A stretch of DNA of 64,000 nucleotides from Bacillota bacterium. GTDB lineage: Bacteria; Bacillota; Clostridia; Ch29. Positions within the stretch are counted from its first letter, which is position 1. Each line of letters begins with the position of its first letter. Both the position numbers and the translations under genes were made by a program. The stretch covers positions 124,001 to 188,000 of the forward strand of contig JABVCK010000028.1 of the NCBI GenBank assembly GCA_013540605.1. Reading direction: 5' to 3'. Positions 28,160 to 36,787 of the stretch are shown here, piece after piece. The notes below the pieces were generated by a model. It did not search any database. It was given only the letters and a program-made list of their open reading frames with translations, and had not been told where the DNA came from.

Positions 28160-28459
28160 TCAGTGGAAATGATATTTCTCAAACTGCTCGCTCAGGATAT
28201 CCTTCTTGTCATCCATCCTGATCTCCCAGCCCTCCAGCTCCTTTGCCATATACGGCAAAAGCTCAAGGGTATAATAGGAGGCAGGGGAAGGTATCCCCAG
28301 AAAATCCGAAAAGCACAGCAGTATGAAATAGTCATTGGCATCAAAGGCGTCCTTTTTTATCACCCGGATGGAGTTTTCCCTTGCGCCTTCGAAAAACCCC
28401 CTGTTGAAGTCAGCAAAGAATTTTGCGATATCCTTCAGCCTATCAAGAATTCTACCCAT
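28160..28459 (-). CDS. 99-residue protein paired with the ArsA-like ATPase
   Basis: ATG 28459 (MGRILDRLKD) follows AAGGAGGTAATGGTT. The sequence is helical with hydrophobic faces (IAKFFADFNRGFFEG, YFILLCFSDFLGIP, LELLPYMAKELEGWEIR). The phrase FSDFLGIPSPASYYTLELLP looks like a conserved segment, but I do not know the family. It is immediately upstream of the ArsA-like gene on the same strand and probably acts with it. Confidence 0.7.
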   Translation of the reverse strand: MGRILDRLKDIAKFFADFNRGFFEGARENSIRVIKKDAFDANDYFILLCFSDFLGIPSPASYYTLELLPYMAKELEGWEIRMDDKKDILSEQFEKYHFH

Positions 28460-28511
28460 AACCATTACCTCCTTGAAGTTGGAAAGTTGGATAGTCGAAA
28501 GTTGAAGTGTT

Positions 28512-28538
28512 GACAAACAAGGTGCGTCCCCGTTTGTC
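28512..28538. repeat. Family A hairpin with GACAAAC/GTTTGTC arms
   Basis: gacaaac (28512-28518), loop aaggtgcgtcccc, gtttgtc (28532-28538). The loop differs by two changes from AAGAACCGTCCCC, the complement of the family core, while the arms are unlike those of the other copies yet fully complementary. Confidence 0.75.
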
Positions 28539-28554
28539 CCCACAGAAATCAGCT

Positions 28555-28680
28555 ACCAGATGACAGACGTCAGGGAGTGCTTATGGGAGATACCCAAAGG
28601 CATAACCCAGTTCCTGTGATCTGTGATCTAGCCCCATCCCCTGCGATCTGCGATCTGCGAACTGCGATCTATTATCTAAA
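28555..28680. repeat. Heptamer-word repeat island (family B)
   Basis: Contains the core segment agtgcttatggga (28576-28588), then CTGTGAT CTGTGAT CTAG words and CTGCGAT CTGCGAT CTGCGAA CTGCGAT CTATTAT. It abuts the stop codon of pcrA at 28676. Confidence 0.75.
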
Positions 28681-30832
28681 GCGGTTTTATCGGCGCCATG
28701 GAAGCCAGCAGCTTCTTCACTCCCATGCCCGGGAAAGCTATGGTTATCTCCTGGTCATCCTTCTTATCCTCCACCTTTATTATCGTACCGATACCCCATA
28801 TCCGGTGCTGTATTCTCTTCCCGGGGACATATCCCTGGTTTCCTCCCTTTGCACTGCCGGTAAAGGTCCTTGCATCGGCCCGGCTTGAGGCAGCCCTGAC
28901 AGGGGCTCCCACTTCCTCCAGGAGTTCCTCCGGTATCTCATCAATAAATCTCGATTTCAGGTTTTCCGCTGTCCGCCCGTATAGAGTTCTGGTCCTGGCC
29001 CATGTGAGGTATAGTATCTCCTCGGCCCTGGTCATTCCAACATAACACAGCCTTCTTTCCTCCTCAACCTCATCAGGGTCCAGAAAAACCCTTGCGTTAG
29101 GGAAGATCCCTTCCTCCATACCGGTTATGAACACTACGGGAAACTCAAGGCCCTTAGCGCTGTGCAGGGTCATAAGCGTTACCCCTCCGCCTTCCTCCAG
29201 GTTGTCGACATCCGACACCAGGGCAACTCCCTCCAGAAATTCCTGCAGGGTGCCCTGGCCTTCACAATTCTCTTCAAACTGCACGGCCGCGGACACCAAC
29301 TCCTGGATATTCTCAATCCTGCCCCTCGCTTCTATGGTGCCCTCCTGCTCCAGGGCCTTTACATAGCCGGTCCTGTCAAGTACGTCCGAAATAAGGGCAA
29401 CAACCGAATACCGGTCCTTGTCCGATATAAAACCTTCCATCAGTTCGACGAACTCGGACACCTTTTTTGCAGGTCCCGTCGAAACGCATCCCGTTTCTTC
29501 CACGAACTTCATTGCCTCGAACAGACCTATCTCAAACCGGGAAGCGTATTGTTCGAGGGCGTCGAGCGTCCTGTCGCCGATACCCCTTCTGGGCTCGTTT
29601 ACAATTCTTTTCAGCGATATATCATCCGATGGATTATAAATAAACCTCAGATAAGATACAACGTCCTTTATTTCCTTCCTCTGGTAAAACCCCAGGCTGC
29701 CGACTATCCTGTGAGGTATTCCTTCCCTGATGAAAGCTTCCTCCAAAACTCTGGACTGGGCGTTATTCCTGTAAAGGACCGCTATGTCCGAATACTTTTT
29801 CCCTTCGTTTTCCTTCAGCCTCTTTACTTCTGCAACGACAAACTCAGCCTCCTGGTACTCCCTGTCATTCTGTCTGTATCTTACCCTGCATCCTTCACCC
29901 TTGCTGGTCCAGAGGCTCTTGCCCTTCCGCTGGCTGTTTCTGAGAATGACCTCGTTGGCCGCATCCAGTATATTTTTAGTGGATCGGTAATTCTGCTCAA
30001 GCTTAATTACCGTAGCTTCAGGGTAATCCTTTTCAAAATCCAGTATATTGCCTATATTTGCCCCCCTGAACTTGTAGATGGACTGGTCATCATCCCCGAC
30101 TACGCACAGGTTTTTATGCATGCCGGACAGCATGTGCACCAGCCGGTATTGGGGAATATTGGTATCCTGGTATTCATCCACAAGTATATATCTGAACTTA
30201 TTCTGATAAAACTTCAGAACATCGGGATGCAGCGTAAACAGTTCAATCGTCTTCAGTATAATGTCGTCAAAGTCAAGGGCGTTGTTGGCCTTGAGCTTGT
30301 TCTGGTAAAGGCGGTACAGCCGCCCTATCTGTTCCATCCCGAAGCTGTCAAAACTGTCGCTTATAAACTCCTCGGGGCCCTGCATCCTGTCCTTCGCCCC
30401 GCTGATCAAGGACAGCACCTTTTTGGGAGAAAAGTTGTTTTCACTCAAACTCATCTCCCGGATGCAGTCTTTGATGAGAACCTGCTGGTCCGAAGCGTCA
30501 TATATGACAAAATTCCTGGTATACCCGATCTTCTCTATATCCTGCCTTAGTATTCTCACACAGGCCGAGTGGAACGTGCTGACCCACATCCAGCTGTTTT
30601 CCTCCCCCAGGAGGCGGAACACCCTTTCCTTCATCTCATTGGCCGCTTTGTTGGTAAAGGTTATAGCAAGGATACTGCCGGGGTGGACGCCTTTCTCCCT
30701 GATGAGGTAGGCTATCCTGTGGGTGAGAACCCTTGTTTTGCCCGAGCCGGCACCTGCAAGTATTAGAAGCGGTCCCTCTGTATGCTGCACGGCCTCCAGC
30801 TGTTTGGGATTTAGTCCTTCAAGATAATTCAT
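28676..30832 (-). CDS. pcrA: UvrD/Rep-family DNA helicase PcrA
   Basis: The 718-residue SF1 3'-5' helicase acts in repair and in removing RecA. The start is ATG 30832 (MNYLEGLNPKQLEAV) after AAGGAGA. Motifs in order: Q-motif LNPKQLEAV, Walker A LAGAGSGKTRVLTHRIAYL, DEYQDTN (motif II), GDDDQSIYKFRGA (III), QNYRST (IV), VTLMTLHSAKGLEFPVVF (V) and VGMTRAEEILYLTWA (VI). The C-terminal Tudor-like tail (GIGTIIKVEDKKDDQEITIAF) is present. pcrB, which precedes it in Bacillus, is absent here. ligA follows after the intervening genes. Confidence 0.96.
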   Translation of the reverse strand: MNYLEGLNPKQLEAVQHTEGPLLILAGAGSGKTRVLTHRIAYLIREKGVHPGSILAITFTNKAANEMKERVFRLLGEENSWMWVSTFHSACVRILRQDIEKIGYTRNFVIYDASDQQVLIKDCIREMSLSENNFSPKKVLSLISGAKDRMQGPEEFISDSFDSFGMEQIGRLYRLYQNKLKANNALDFDDIILKTIELFTLHPDVLKFYQNKFRYILVDEYQDTNIPQYRLVHMLSGMHKNLCVVGDDDQSIYKFRGANIGNILDFEKDYPEATVIKLEQNYRSTKNILDAANEVILRNSQRKGKSLWTSKGEGCRVRYRQNDREYQEAEFVVAEVKRLKENEGKKYSDIAVLYRNNAQSRVLEEAFIREGIPHRIVGSLGFYQRKEIKDVVSYLRFIYNPSDDISLKRIVNEPRRGIGDRTLDALEQYASRFEIGLFEAMKFVEETGCVSTGPAKKVSEFVELMEGFISDKDRYSVVALISDVLDRTGYVKALEQEGTIEARGRIENIQELVSAAVQFEENCEGQGTLQEFLEGVALVSDVDNLEEGGGVTLMTLHSAKGLEFPVVFITGMEEGIFPNARVFLDPDEVEEERRLCYVGMTRAEEILYLTWARTRTLYGRTAENLKSRFIDEIPEELLEEVGAPVRAASSRADARTFTGSAKGGNQGYVPGKRIQHRIWGIGTIIKVEDKKDDQEITIAFPGMGVKKLLASMAPIKPL

Positions 30833-30915
30833 AGTTATTCTCTCCTTGGTTTGTCCTTTGCTGCCATTAGATTCTACCATTAGATTCTACCATGAAATCA
30901 CGCCGGAATAAAGCA

Positions 30916-31027
30916 TATATCAAGGGACCGGTCCCTTGATATAACATAAAACAACCCCAGTATATCATGGGTATATCATGGGGACGGTTCTTCTGATATA
31001 TATCATGGGGACGGTTCTTCTGATATA
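30916..31027. repeat. Family A hairpins with TATATCA/TGATATA arms
   Basis: A 28-bp perfect palindrome (30916-30943: tatatcaagggacc/ggtcccttgatata) is followed by two tandem units, each tatatca + tggggacggttcttc + tgatata (30972-31000 and 30999-31027). The repeat supplies the stop codon of the gene remnant that ends at 31003. The pcrA upstream flank also holds a duplicated attagattctacc at 30868-30893. Confidence 0.9.
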
Positions 31028-31330
31028 CCGTCCAGCCTCTCCCTGCCTGTCCCGTCGGTTTTAATCCGGTATGTGCCCAGGTCTTCACCGGCATCCATGT
31101 AGTATATCCATTCGCCGATCACGTTTATACCGACGCTTTCATCATCGTTCAGCCTTGTCTCCGGACCCTTGCCCTCGATGTCCAGCTTATACAGCTTTCC
31201 GCCGTCGGACATGTTGCTGAAATATATAGTTTCTCCATCTACATTGATATGGCGGGAGGAACTGCCGCTCAACCTGGTCTTTCCGGTTCCATCGGTACGT
31301 ATCCTGTATATCCTGTTTTCAGCTGTTCAA
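31003..31330 (-). pseudogene. Remnant of a DUF5050-type beta-propeller protein
   Basis: The frame gives repeated propeller strands: IYRIRTDGTGKTRLSG, IYFSNMSDGGKLYKLDIEG, EWIYYMDAGEDLGTYRIKTD. These are the YxxxxDG-type repeats of DUF5050/WG-like periplasmic proteins. No start or signal peptide is found. The 5' side joins directly to the lipoprotein remnant, and the last residues (ISEEPSP, stop) are encoded by the hairpin repeat, so both ends are lost. Confidence 0.65.
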
Positions 31331-31822
31331 TTTAAGCACTCCTTCGGAGCATATTGATTTTTCGGGCGAATGGCCTATCCTGAGGTTGGACAGCTTTATT
31401 CCCTTCACTTCATTGAATACCATTATATTGGCGTTTCTGGGCTGGGACAGAAACTCCACGGGTTTTTCCCCCAGTCCGGCAATGGAAAGGTTTTCAACAC
31501 CCTGGATGGTCAGTTCCACATCACCCAACCTGTTAAAAAGGAGGACATGGGGATTGGTCTCTTTTTCGTCCTTCAACTCTGAAAGCAGGTAGACTCCCGG
31601 CTGCAGCACGATTTCCCTGTCTGGGCCTATTGCTTCGTAAAATTCCTGCACCGTTCCAACCTCTATCCTTTTTTGCGTTTCCCCGATAACCTGCGCATCA
31701 TCTCCCGGTATATTTCCATCCTGTACGGCCGGTGCAGCCGGTGTCCCTTTTCTCGCACATCCGGTAAACATCAACGCTGCCGCTATGCAAATTAACAGTA
31801 TAATTGCCTTGTACCGCGTCAT
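31319..31822 (-). pseudogene. 5' part of a lipoprotein gene, truncated
   Basis: ATG 31822 (MTRYKAIILL) follows AAAGGAGGAGCATAT. The signal peptide ends with the lipobox FTGC (Cys21). The body (IVLQPGVYLLSELKDEKETN, VELTIQGVENLSIAGLGEK, NANIMVFNEVKGIKLSNLRI) has the repeated short strands of a right-handed beta-helix. The frame stops after KSICSEGVLKLNS, just where more helix turns would be expected, and the sequence continues as part of an unrelated propeller gene. About 167 residues survive. The truncated lipoprotein could still be made. Confidence 0.65.
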
Positions 31823-31930
31823 ATATGCTCCTCCTTTCTCCCGGCATAATACCCTACCGCTACCAATATCAAAACCCGCCTCCTGGATATAATTCCACAA
31901 AAAAGCTGCCGTTCCTCCATTATGTATTAC

Positions 31931-31982
31931 ATATCAAGGGGACGGTTCTGCCGATATATCAGCAGAACCGTCCCCTTGATAT
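31931..31982. repeat. Family A paired hairpin with ATATCAA arms
   Basis: A 21-bp left arm (31931-31951, atatcaaggggacggttctgc) and its exact complement (31962-31982) surround cgatatatca. This is the inverse-pair arrangement also seen at 13078-13134. It lies between livF and the lipoprotein remnant. Confidence 0.9.
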
Positions 31983-31994
31983 ATTTTCCGTTTG

Positions 31995-32702
31995 CTATTG
32001 ATTTTTGCCCAGGTAAGCCTCCTGTATGGATTTATCCTTGAGCAGCTCCCGGGCGCTGCCTTCCATGGTAATTCTGCCCTGTTCAAGCACATAGGCCTTA
32101 TCCGCAACCGAGAGGGCTTTATACGCATTTTGCTCAACCAGCAGTATTGTTTTGTTCATCTTCTTGATGTCCTCGATTATTTCAAATATTGTCTTGACAA
32201 GAAGAGGCGCCAGTCCCAGGGACGGTTCATCCAGGAGAATAAGGTCAGGATTGCTCATGAGGCCCCTGCCCATGGCCAGCATCTGCTGCTCTCCACCGCT
32301 GAGAGTTCCTGCCACCTGGCTGACTCTTTCCTCAAGCCTCGGGAAAAGCCGGAAGACATCCTTAAGGTCCTTTTCTATGCCTTCCTTGTCCCTCCTCAGA
32401 TAGGCCCCCATCATGAGGTTCTCCCTTACCGTCAGGTTGGCAAAAACCAATCTCCCTTCAGGCACCTGGGATATCCCTGCTTTCACAACCTTATAGGGCA
32501 GCTTTGGCAGTTCCTTTCCCTTGTACTCGATAGAGCCCTCTTTGGGTTTGATTATCCCGGAGATGGTATTCAGGAGGGTGGATTTACCTGCACCGTTGGA
32601 ACCTATTATGGAGACTATCTGCCCTTCCTGCACTTCAATGCTAACCCCCTTAAGGGCGTGAATACCTCCATAAAAAACATTGACGTTCTCTACCTTCAGC
32701 AA
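31995..32702 (-). CDS. livF: Branched-chain amino acid ABC transporter ATPase LivF
   Basis: The 235-residue ATPase has Walker A GSNGAGKSTLLN, signature LSGGEQQMLAMGRGL, Walker B LILLDEPSLGLAP and the LivF-typical end GSARELLKD. The start is TTG 32702 ([13 protein letters not shown]), after GGAGGT and overlapping the last codons of livG. The open frame extends another 39 codons upstream, but that part is the shadow of livG. It is last in livJ-H-M-G-F. Confidence 0.93.
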   Translation of the reverse strand: MLKVENVNVFYGGIHALKGVSIEVQEGQIVSIIGSNGAGKSTLLNTISGIIKPKEGSIEYKGKELPKLPYKVVKAGISQVPEGRLVFANLTVRENLMMGAYLRRDKEGIEKDLKDVFRLFPRLEERVSQVAGTLSGGEQQMLAMGRGLMSNPDLILLDEPSLGLAPLLVKTIFEIIEDIKKMNKTILLVEQNAYKALSVADKAYVLEQGRITMEGSARELLKDKSIQEAYLGKNQ

Positions 32703-33472
32703 ACTACTACCTCCTCCTCCCCGAGATATGCTTCTATTACCTTTGGATTGGCCTGTACATCCTGGGCAGTGCCCTCGGCAAGCTTCCTGCCGAAGTTCAG
32801 TACAACTATCTTCTCGCATATCCCCATAATCAAATCCATATGATGCTCAATAACCAGGACGGTCAGGTTAAACCTGCTCCTGATTTCTTTTATAAGCTCC
32901 ATAAGCCTTATGGTCTCATCGGGGTTCATGCCTGCCGCAGGCTCATCAAGCAAAAGAAGTTTCGGCTTCAAGGCCAGAGCCCTTGCAATTTCCAGTCTCC
33001 TCTGCAGACCGTAGGGGAGATTCCCGGCAACGACATCCTTCCTGTCCCCCAGCCCCATTATATCCATTAACTCACCCGCCTGGTCGAGAAGGCCCTTTTC
33101 TTCAACCCTGAACCTTTTGCTCCTTACAAGCGAATCAAGTATGGTGTACCGTGCGTTATAGTGGCACGCCGTAAGGATATTCTCATAGGTTGTCAGCTTT
33201 TTGAACAACCTGATATTCTGAAAGGTTCTGGTTATTCCCATCTCAGCCACCTGATAGGGTTCCAGCGAGTTGATCTCCTTACCTTCGAATAGTATTTCGC
33301 CCTCGGTTACCTTATAGATACCGGTAATAAGGTTGAATATGGTGGTTTTGCCTGCCCCGTTTGGGCCGATGAGACCGAATATGCTGTCTTTCTCGACCAC
33401 AAAATCCACGTTTCCAACCGCCGTTAGACCTCCGAACTGTTTTGTTACGTTTTTCAACTCCAGGATGCTCAT
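32696..33472 (-). CDS. livG: Branched-chain amino acid ABC transporter ATPase LivG
   Basis: The 258-residue partner ATPase has Walker [17 protein letters not shown], the LivG-typical insert [35 protein letters not shown] in place of a canonical LSGGQ, Walker [14 protein letters not shown] and switch His [10 protein letters not shown]. It overlaps livM by 4 nt and livF by 7 nt. Confidence 0.95.
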   Translation of the reverse strand: MSILELKNVTKQFGGLTAVGNVDFVVEKDSIFGLIGPNGAGKTTIFNLITGIYKVTEGEILFEGKEINSLEPYQVAEMGITRTFQNIRLFKKLTTYENILTACHYNARYTILDSLVRSKRFRVEEKGLLDQAGELMDIMGLGDRKDVVAGNLPYGLQRRLEIARALALKPKLLLLDEPAAGMNPDETIRLMELIKEIRSRFNLTVLVIEHHMDLIMGICEKIVVLNFGRKLAEGTAQDVQANPKVIEAYLGEEEVVVC

Positions 33473-34368
33473 TCCTTATCTCCTCCAATCGTCTGCTGTC
33501 TTGGCCTCCCGAAGGAAGCAAGCCGGGAGATAAGTTTCTTTATATTGCCTGCCGTGATCTCGTAACCGCCCATTAATCCCTGGGGCCTTGTTATCATTAT
33601 GAATACAACCGCGACTCCGTACACTACCAGCCTCCATTTTGCGAAGGTTCGCAGCAGCTCCGGCAACGATGTAAGCACCAAAGCGCCTATGACGCTGCCT
33701 GAAATACTTCCCAAACCTCCGAATATGACTATTATAGTAAGCTCGGTGGATTTTATAAGCTGAAACATCTTCGGCTGCAGAAAGCCCAGGTAGTGCCCGA
33801 GCATCCCCCCTGCCACCCCTGCAAAGGCAGCACTTATGGCCAGGGCAATCATTTTGTACCTGAATACGTTTATACCGATGGTCTGGGATGCCATTTCCTC
33901 TTCCCTTATGGCCTTCATATTCCTTCCATGCCTTGAGCGGATTAGATTGACAAGAATTGCTATGCCTATTATATCCAATATAACAACATTCGTAAGGTTT
34001 GTATACATAGGTATACCGGGCCATCCCCTGGCTCCTCCGAAGTACTGGACATTGTCGAGAATAAGCCTTATGGCTTCCCCAAATCCCAGGGTCGCAATGC
34101 AGAAGTAGTCTCCCTTCAGATTGAGGGTCAGCCTGCCTATGAAAAGGCTCGCCAGAGCGGCTCCCATTGCTCCTATGAGAAGGGAAGGTATAAACGGAAG
34201 ATGGAACTTAATTGTCATCATGGCGGTAACATAAGCTCCTATAGCCATAAAACCCGCATGCCCGAAGGAAAACAGACCTGTGAAACCTGTAAGCAGCGAC
34301 AGTCCCAACACCGCCATCAGGTTTATCCCTGAAAGTATTAGAATCCCCTTAATATAAAACCAGTCCAT
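33469..34368 (-). CDS. livM: Branched-chain amino acid ABC permease LivM
   Basis: The 299-residue inner-membrane permease has about eight hydrophobic segments. Family markers are [20 protein letters not shown] (about 24-43) and the EAA-type coupling loop with [16 protein letters not shown], followed by [13 protein letters not shown] and the ending [13 protein letters not shown]. It is 12 bp downstream of livH and overlaps livG. Confidence 0.95.
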   Translation of the reverse strand: MDWFYIKGILILSGINLMAVLGLSLLTGFTGLFSFGHAGFMAIGAYVTAMMTIKFHLPFIPSLLIGAMGAALASLFIGRLTLNLKGDYFCIATLGFGEAIRLILDNVQYFGGARGWPGIPMYTNLTNVVILDIIGIAILVNLIRSRHGRNMKAIREEEMASQTIGINVFRYKMIALAISAAFAGVAGGMLGHYLGFLQPKMFQLIKSTELTIIVIFGGLGSISGSVIGALVLTSLPELLRTFAKWRLVVYGVAVVFIMITRPQGLMGGYEITAGNIKKLISRLASFGRPRQQTIGGDKE

Positions 34369-34379
34369 TGTCCGCCCCC

Positions 34380-35261
34380 CTACGCCTTGTCCTCTGTAAT
34401 CTTGCCCATCAGACCCTTGGGACGTACCACAAGAATAAATATCAACAGTACAAAAGCTATGAGATCCCTGAACTGGGAGGACAAGTAACCCGAAGTGAAG
34501 GTTTCAATAATACCCAGCAGCACAGAGCCTATAACCGCGCCGGGAAGGCTGCCCAACCCCCCGAAGACTGCTGCAATAAAGGACTTAATGGTAATATTGC
34601 CGATTTGCGGATAAACCGTGTATTTCATTCCGAACAATATCCCGGCGATACCGGCCAAAAATCCGCCCATTCCGAACACAATCAGGATTATCCTGTCGGT
34701 ATTGACCCCCATGAGGGCGCTGGCCCTCAGACTATAGGCGCTGGCCCTTATACCCATACCGGTCCTTGTCTTTTCTATAATGAAAACAAGGACCGCAAGG
34801 CTTATTGCCGATATAAGGAACATGGTAACATCCAGCCGCCCTATATTTACGCCTCCAATGTTAAAGGGAGCCGCCGAAAACACCCTCGGGTAAGTCCTGA
34901 AGGTAGGACCTATGGGTGAAGCAATAATTATGTTTTCCAGGAATATCGAAACGCCCATCGCTGAAATAATGAAATAGAGGAAAGGTGCATTTCTCTTCCT
35001 CAGGGGGCTGTACGCTATCCTTTCTATTGCCACTGCGAGGATTCCTGCCCCAAAGGCGGCAAAGCAGAAGGCGGCAGTAAAGGGAAGCTTAAAGGCAGTC
35101 ATGGAGAAGAAACCTATATAGGCCCCTATCATTATTACTCCCCCATGGGCAAAATTGCTGAAGTTCATTATACTGTACACCAGAGAATAACCTACTGCCA
35201 TCAGCGCATATACGCTCCCTATAGACAATCCGTTGATCAGTTGCTGAAAAAAAGCAGACAT
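34380..35261 (-). CDS. livH: Branched-chain amino acid ABC permease LivH
   Basis: The 293-residue permease begins QQLINGLSIGSVYALMAVGY, the standard LivH opening. It has MNFSNFAHGGVIMIGAY, a coupling loop around SLRASALMGVNTDRI, FGGLGSLPGAVIGS and the final LVVRPKGLMGK. It pairs with LivM to form the channel. A 14-bp perfect hairpin separates it from livJ. Confidence 0.95.
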   Translation of the reverse strand: MSAFFQQLINGLSIGSVYALMAVGYSLVYSIMNFSNFAHGGVIMIGAYIGFFSMTAFKLPFTAAFCFAAFGAGILAVAIERIAYSPLRKRNAPFLYFIISAMGVSIFLENIIIASPIGPTFRTYPRVFSAAPFNIGGVNIGRLDVTMFLISAISLAVLVFIIEKTRTGMGIRASAYSLRASALMGVNTDRIILIVFGMGGFLAGIAGILFGMKYTVYPQIGNITIKSFIAAVFGGLGSLPGAVIGSVLLGIIETFTSGYLSSQFRDLIAFVLLIFILVVRPKGLMGKITEDKA

Positions 35262-35303
35262 GTTTTACCTCCTCTATGACCCCGGTCAAATAACTTTTCT
35301 CAT

Positions 35304-35334
35304 AGAATAGAGAGGGGTTACCCCTCTCTATTCT
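35304..35334 (-). promoter_or_regulatory. Perfect 14-bp intercistronic hairpin between livJ and livH
   Basis: AGAATAGAGAGGGG, a 3-nt loop, then its exact complement. No T-tract follows on the minus strand (ATGAGAAAAG), so I read it as an mRNA-stabilising or processing hairpin that lets the binding protein be made in excess of the permeases, as is common for ABC operons. A weak terminator is the alternative. Confidence 0.55.
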
Positions 35335-35351
35335 ACTATAGCAGAATACTA

Positions 35352-36527
35352 TTATTTAGCAGAGTATTTCTGCTGGAATACGTACTGGCCGTCAACTATC
35401 TTGATGATAGCAGCGTCTTTGCCTTCCGGGTTATGCGTATCCTTGCTGATATTGATCTGGCCGGTAATACCTTTAACCTGTGCTGTTTCAAGAGCGTCCC
35501 TGATTGCTACGGGGTCAAAGCTGTTTGCTCTCTTTATAGCATCCACCAGGAGTTGAACAGCATCGTATGCAAGGTATCCGTTGAGCTCAACCGGCAGGTT
35601 GTATTTTGCTTTATAAGCGGCCTTGAATTCCTGCACATCCGGATCGTCGAAGTCAAGGTGGTTAACGAAATAGCTTCCCTCAATGGCATCCTTAGCCATC
35701 TCAAGAAGTACCTCGGAAGGCCATCCGTCTCCACCCATAAGTACGGCGTTTATGCCGAGCTCCCTTGCCTGGTTTGCGCTAAGGGCAACCTCTTTGAAGA
35801 AATAGGGCATAAATATTACTTCTGGGCCTGCATTCTTGATTTTGCTGAGCTGAGGCCTGAAGTCAACATCCCCGAACTTGAACGCTTCCTTTGCAACTAT
35901 CTCTCCGCCCTTTTCAACGAAGTACTTTTCGAAGAACTCAGTAAGACCCTGGGAGTAATCATCGGCTACGTCATACAGGATTGCTGCTTTTTTGAAGCCC
36001 AGCACATCATAAGCATAGCCGGCTGCAACCGCGCCCTGATAGGGGTCTATGAAACAAACCCTGAAGTTGAATGGCTTTGTCTTGCCGTCAACAACCGTTA
36101 CCTTGGGGTTGGTGGCAACGGTAGCTATATCCGGAACCTTCATTTCTTCAAGTACCGCGGATATGGAGATTGCCTGGCCGCTGGCGTTCGGGCCGATTAC
36201 CGCAACAACCTTATCCTGGGAGGTAAGCCTTTTTACTGCATTAACAGCCTCTGTTGCATCGCCCCGGGTGTCGTATCCCACAACTTCGATTTGCTTGCCC
36301 AGCAACCCGCCGTTTTTATTGATATCTTCAAACAACATCTTAACCGTGTTCAGCTCACAGGTTCCCCATACAGCCTGGTCGCCGGTAAGGGAGCCTATCC
36401 AGCCCACTTTAACCACTTCCGGCTCCTTGCTTTCTGCCGGTGTGTCAGCAGGCTTTGAACATCCTGCCAGTGTAAGACTTAAGGTTAGTAAAGTCGCCAA
36501 TGCCAACAATACAACTCTTTTACTCAT
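35352..36527 (-). CDS. livJ: Branched-chain amino acid-type substrate-binding lipoprotein
   Basis: The 391-residue extracellular binding protein starts at ATG 36527 (MSKRVVLLAL) after AAAGGAGGG. The lipoprotein signal ends LAGC. The periplasmic-binding-protein type I fold is clear: VGWIGSLTGDQAVWG, NKNGGLLGKQIEVVGYDTRG, VIGPNASGQAISISAVLEE, then DDYSQGLTEFFEKYF. It captures the ligand for LivHMGF. The family also binds urea or other amides, so the substrate is inferred. The region 36555-36787 upstream has an A/T-rich tract and should hold the promoter, but I cannot fix it. Confidence 0.92.
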   Translation of the reverse strand: MSKRVVLLALATLLTLSLTLAGCSKPADTPAESKEPEVVKVGWIGSLTGDQAVWGTCELNTVKMLFEDINKNGGLLGKQIEVVGYDTRGDATEAVNAVKRLTSQDKVVAVIGPNASGQAISISAVLEEMKVPDIATVATNPKVTVVDGKTKPFNFRVCFIDPYQGAVAAGYAYDVLGFKKAAILYDVADDYSQGLTEFFEKYFVEKGGEIVAKEAFKFGDVDFRPQLSKIKNAGPEVIFMPYFFKEVALSANQARELGINAVLMGGDGWPSEVLLEMAKDAIEGSYFVNHLDFDDPDVQEFKAAYKAKYNLPVELNGYLAYDAVQLLVDAIKRANSFDPVAIRDALETAQVKGITGQINISKDTHNPEGKDAAIIKIVDGQYVFQQKYSAK

Positions 36528-36787
36528 CAATAACCCTCCTTTATATTTATGCAAATTTATGTATAATTATACTTACGCTTCGCAACCACCCCCTGTCCAA
36601 TAATCGGTTTTTTAGTCCATATACTTATATAATAAAACTTATTCGGAAATAAATAAAGTTTTTTTTTTGAAATCTTCTATTTTTTTGCCGGAAGAATCAT
36701 AATTACTGGAAAATAATACTACTATTCTCTTCATAAATATTCATTTTCCTACAATTCAGAAATTTGATTTTTCTAGGTTTGCAGGGG

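Noticed and set aside
29162-30550. A long plus-strand frame (462 codons) opposite pcrA
   Set aside because: It is the complement of a gene whose helicase motifs are all intact. The frame has no recognisable domain and reflects codon bias on the other strand.
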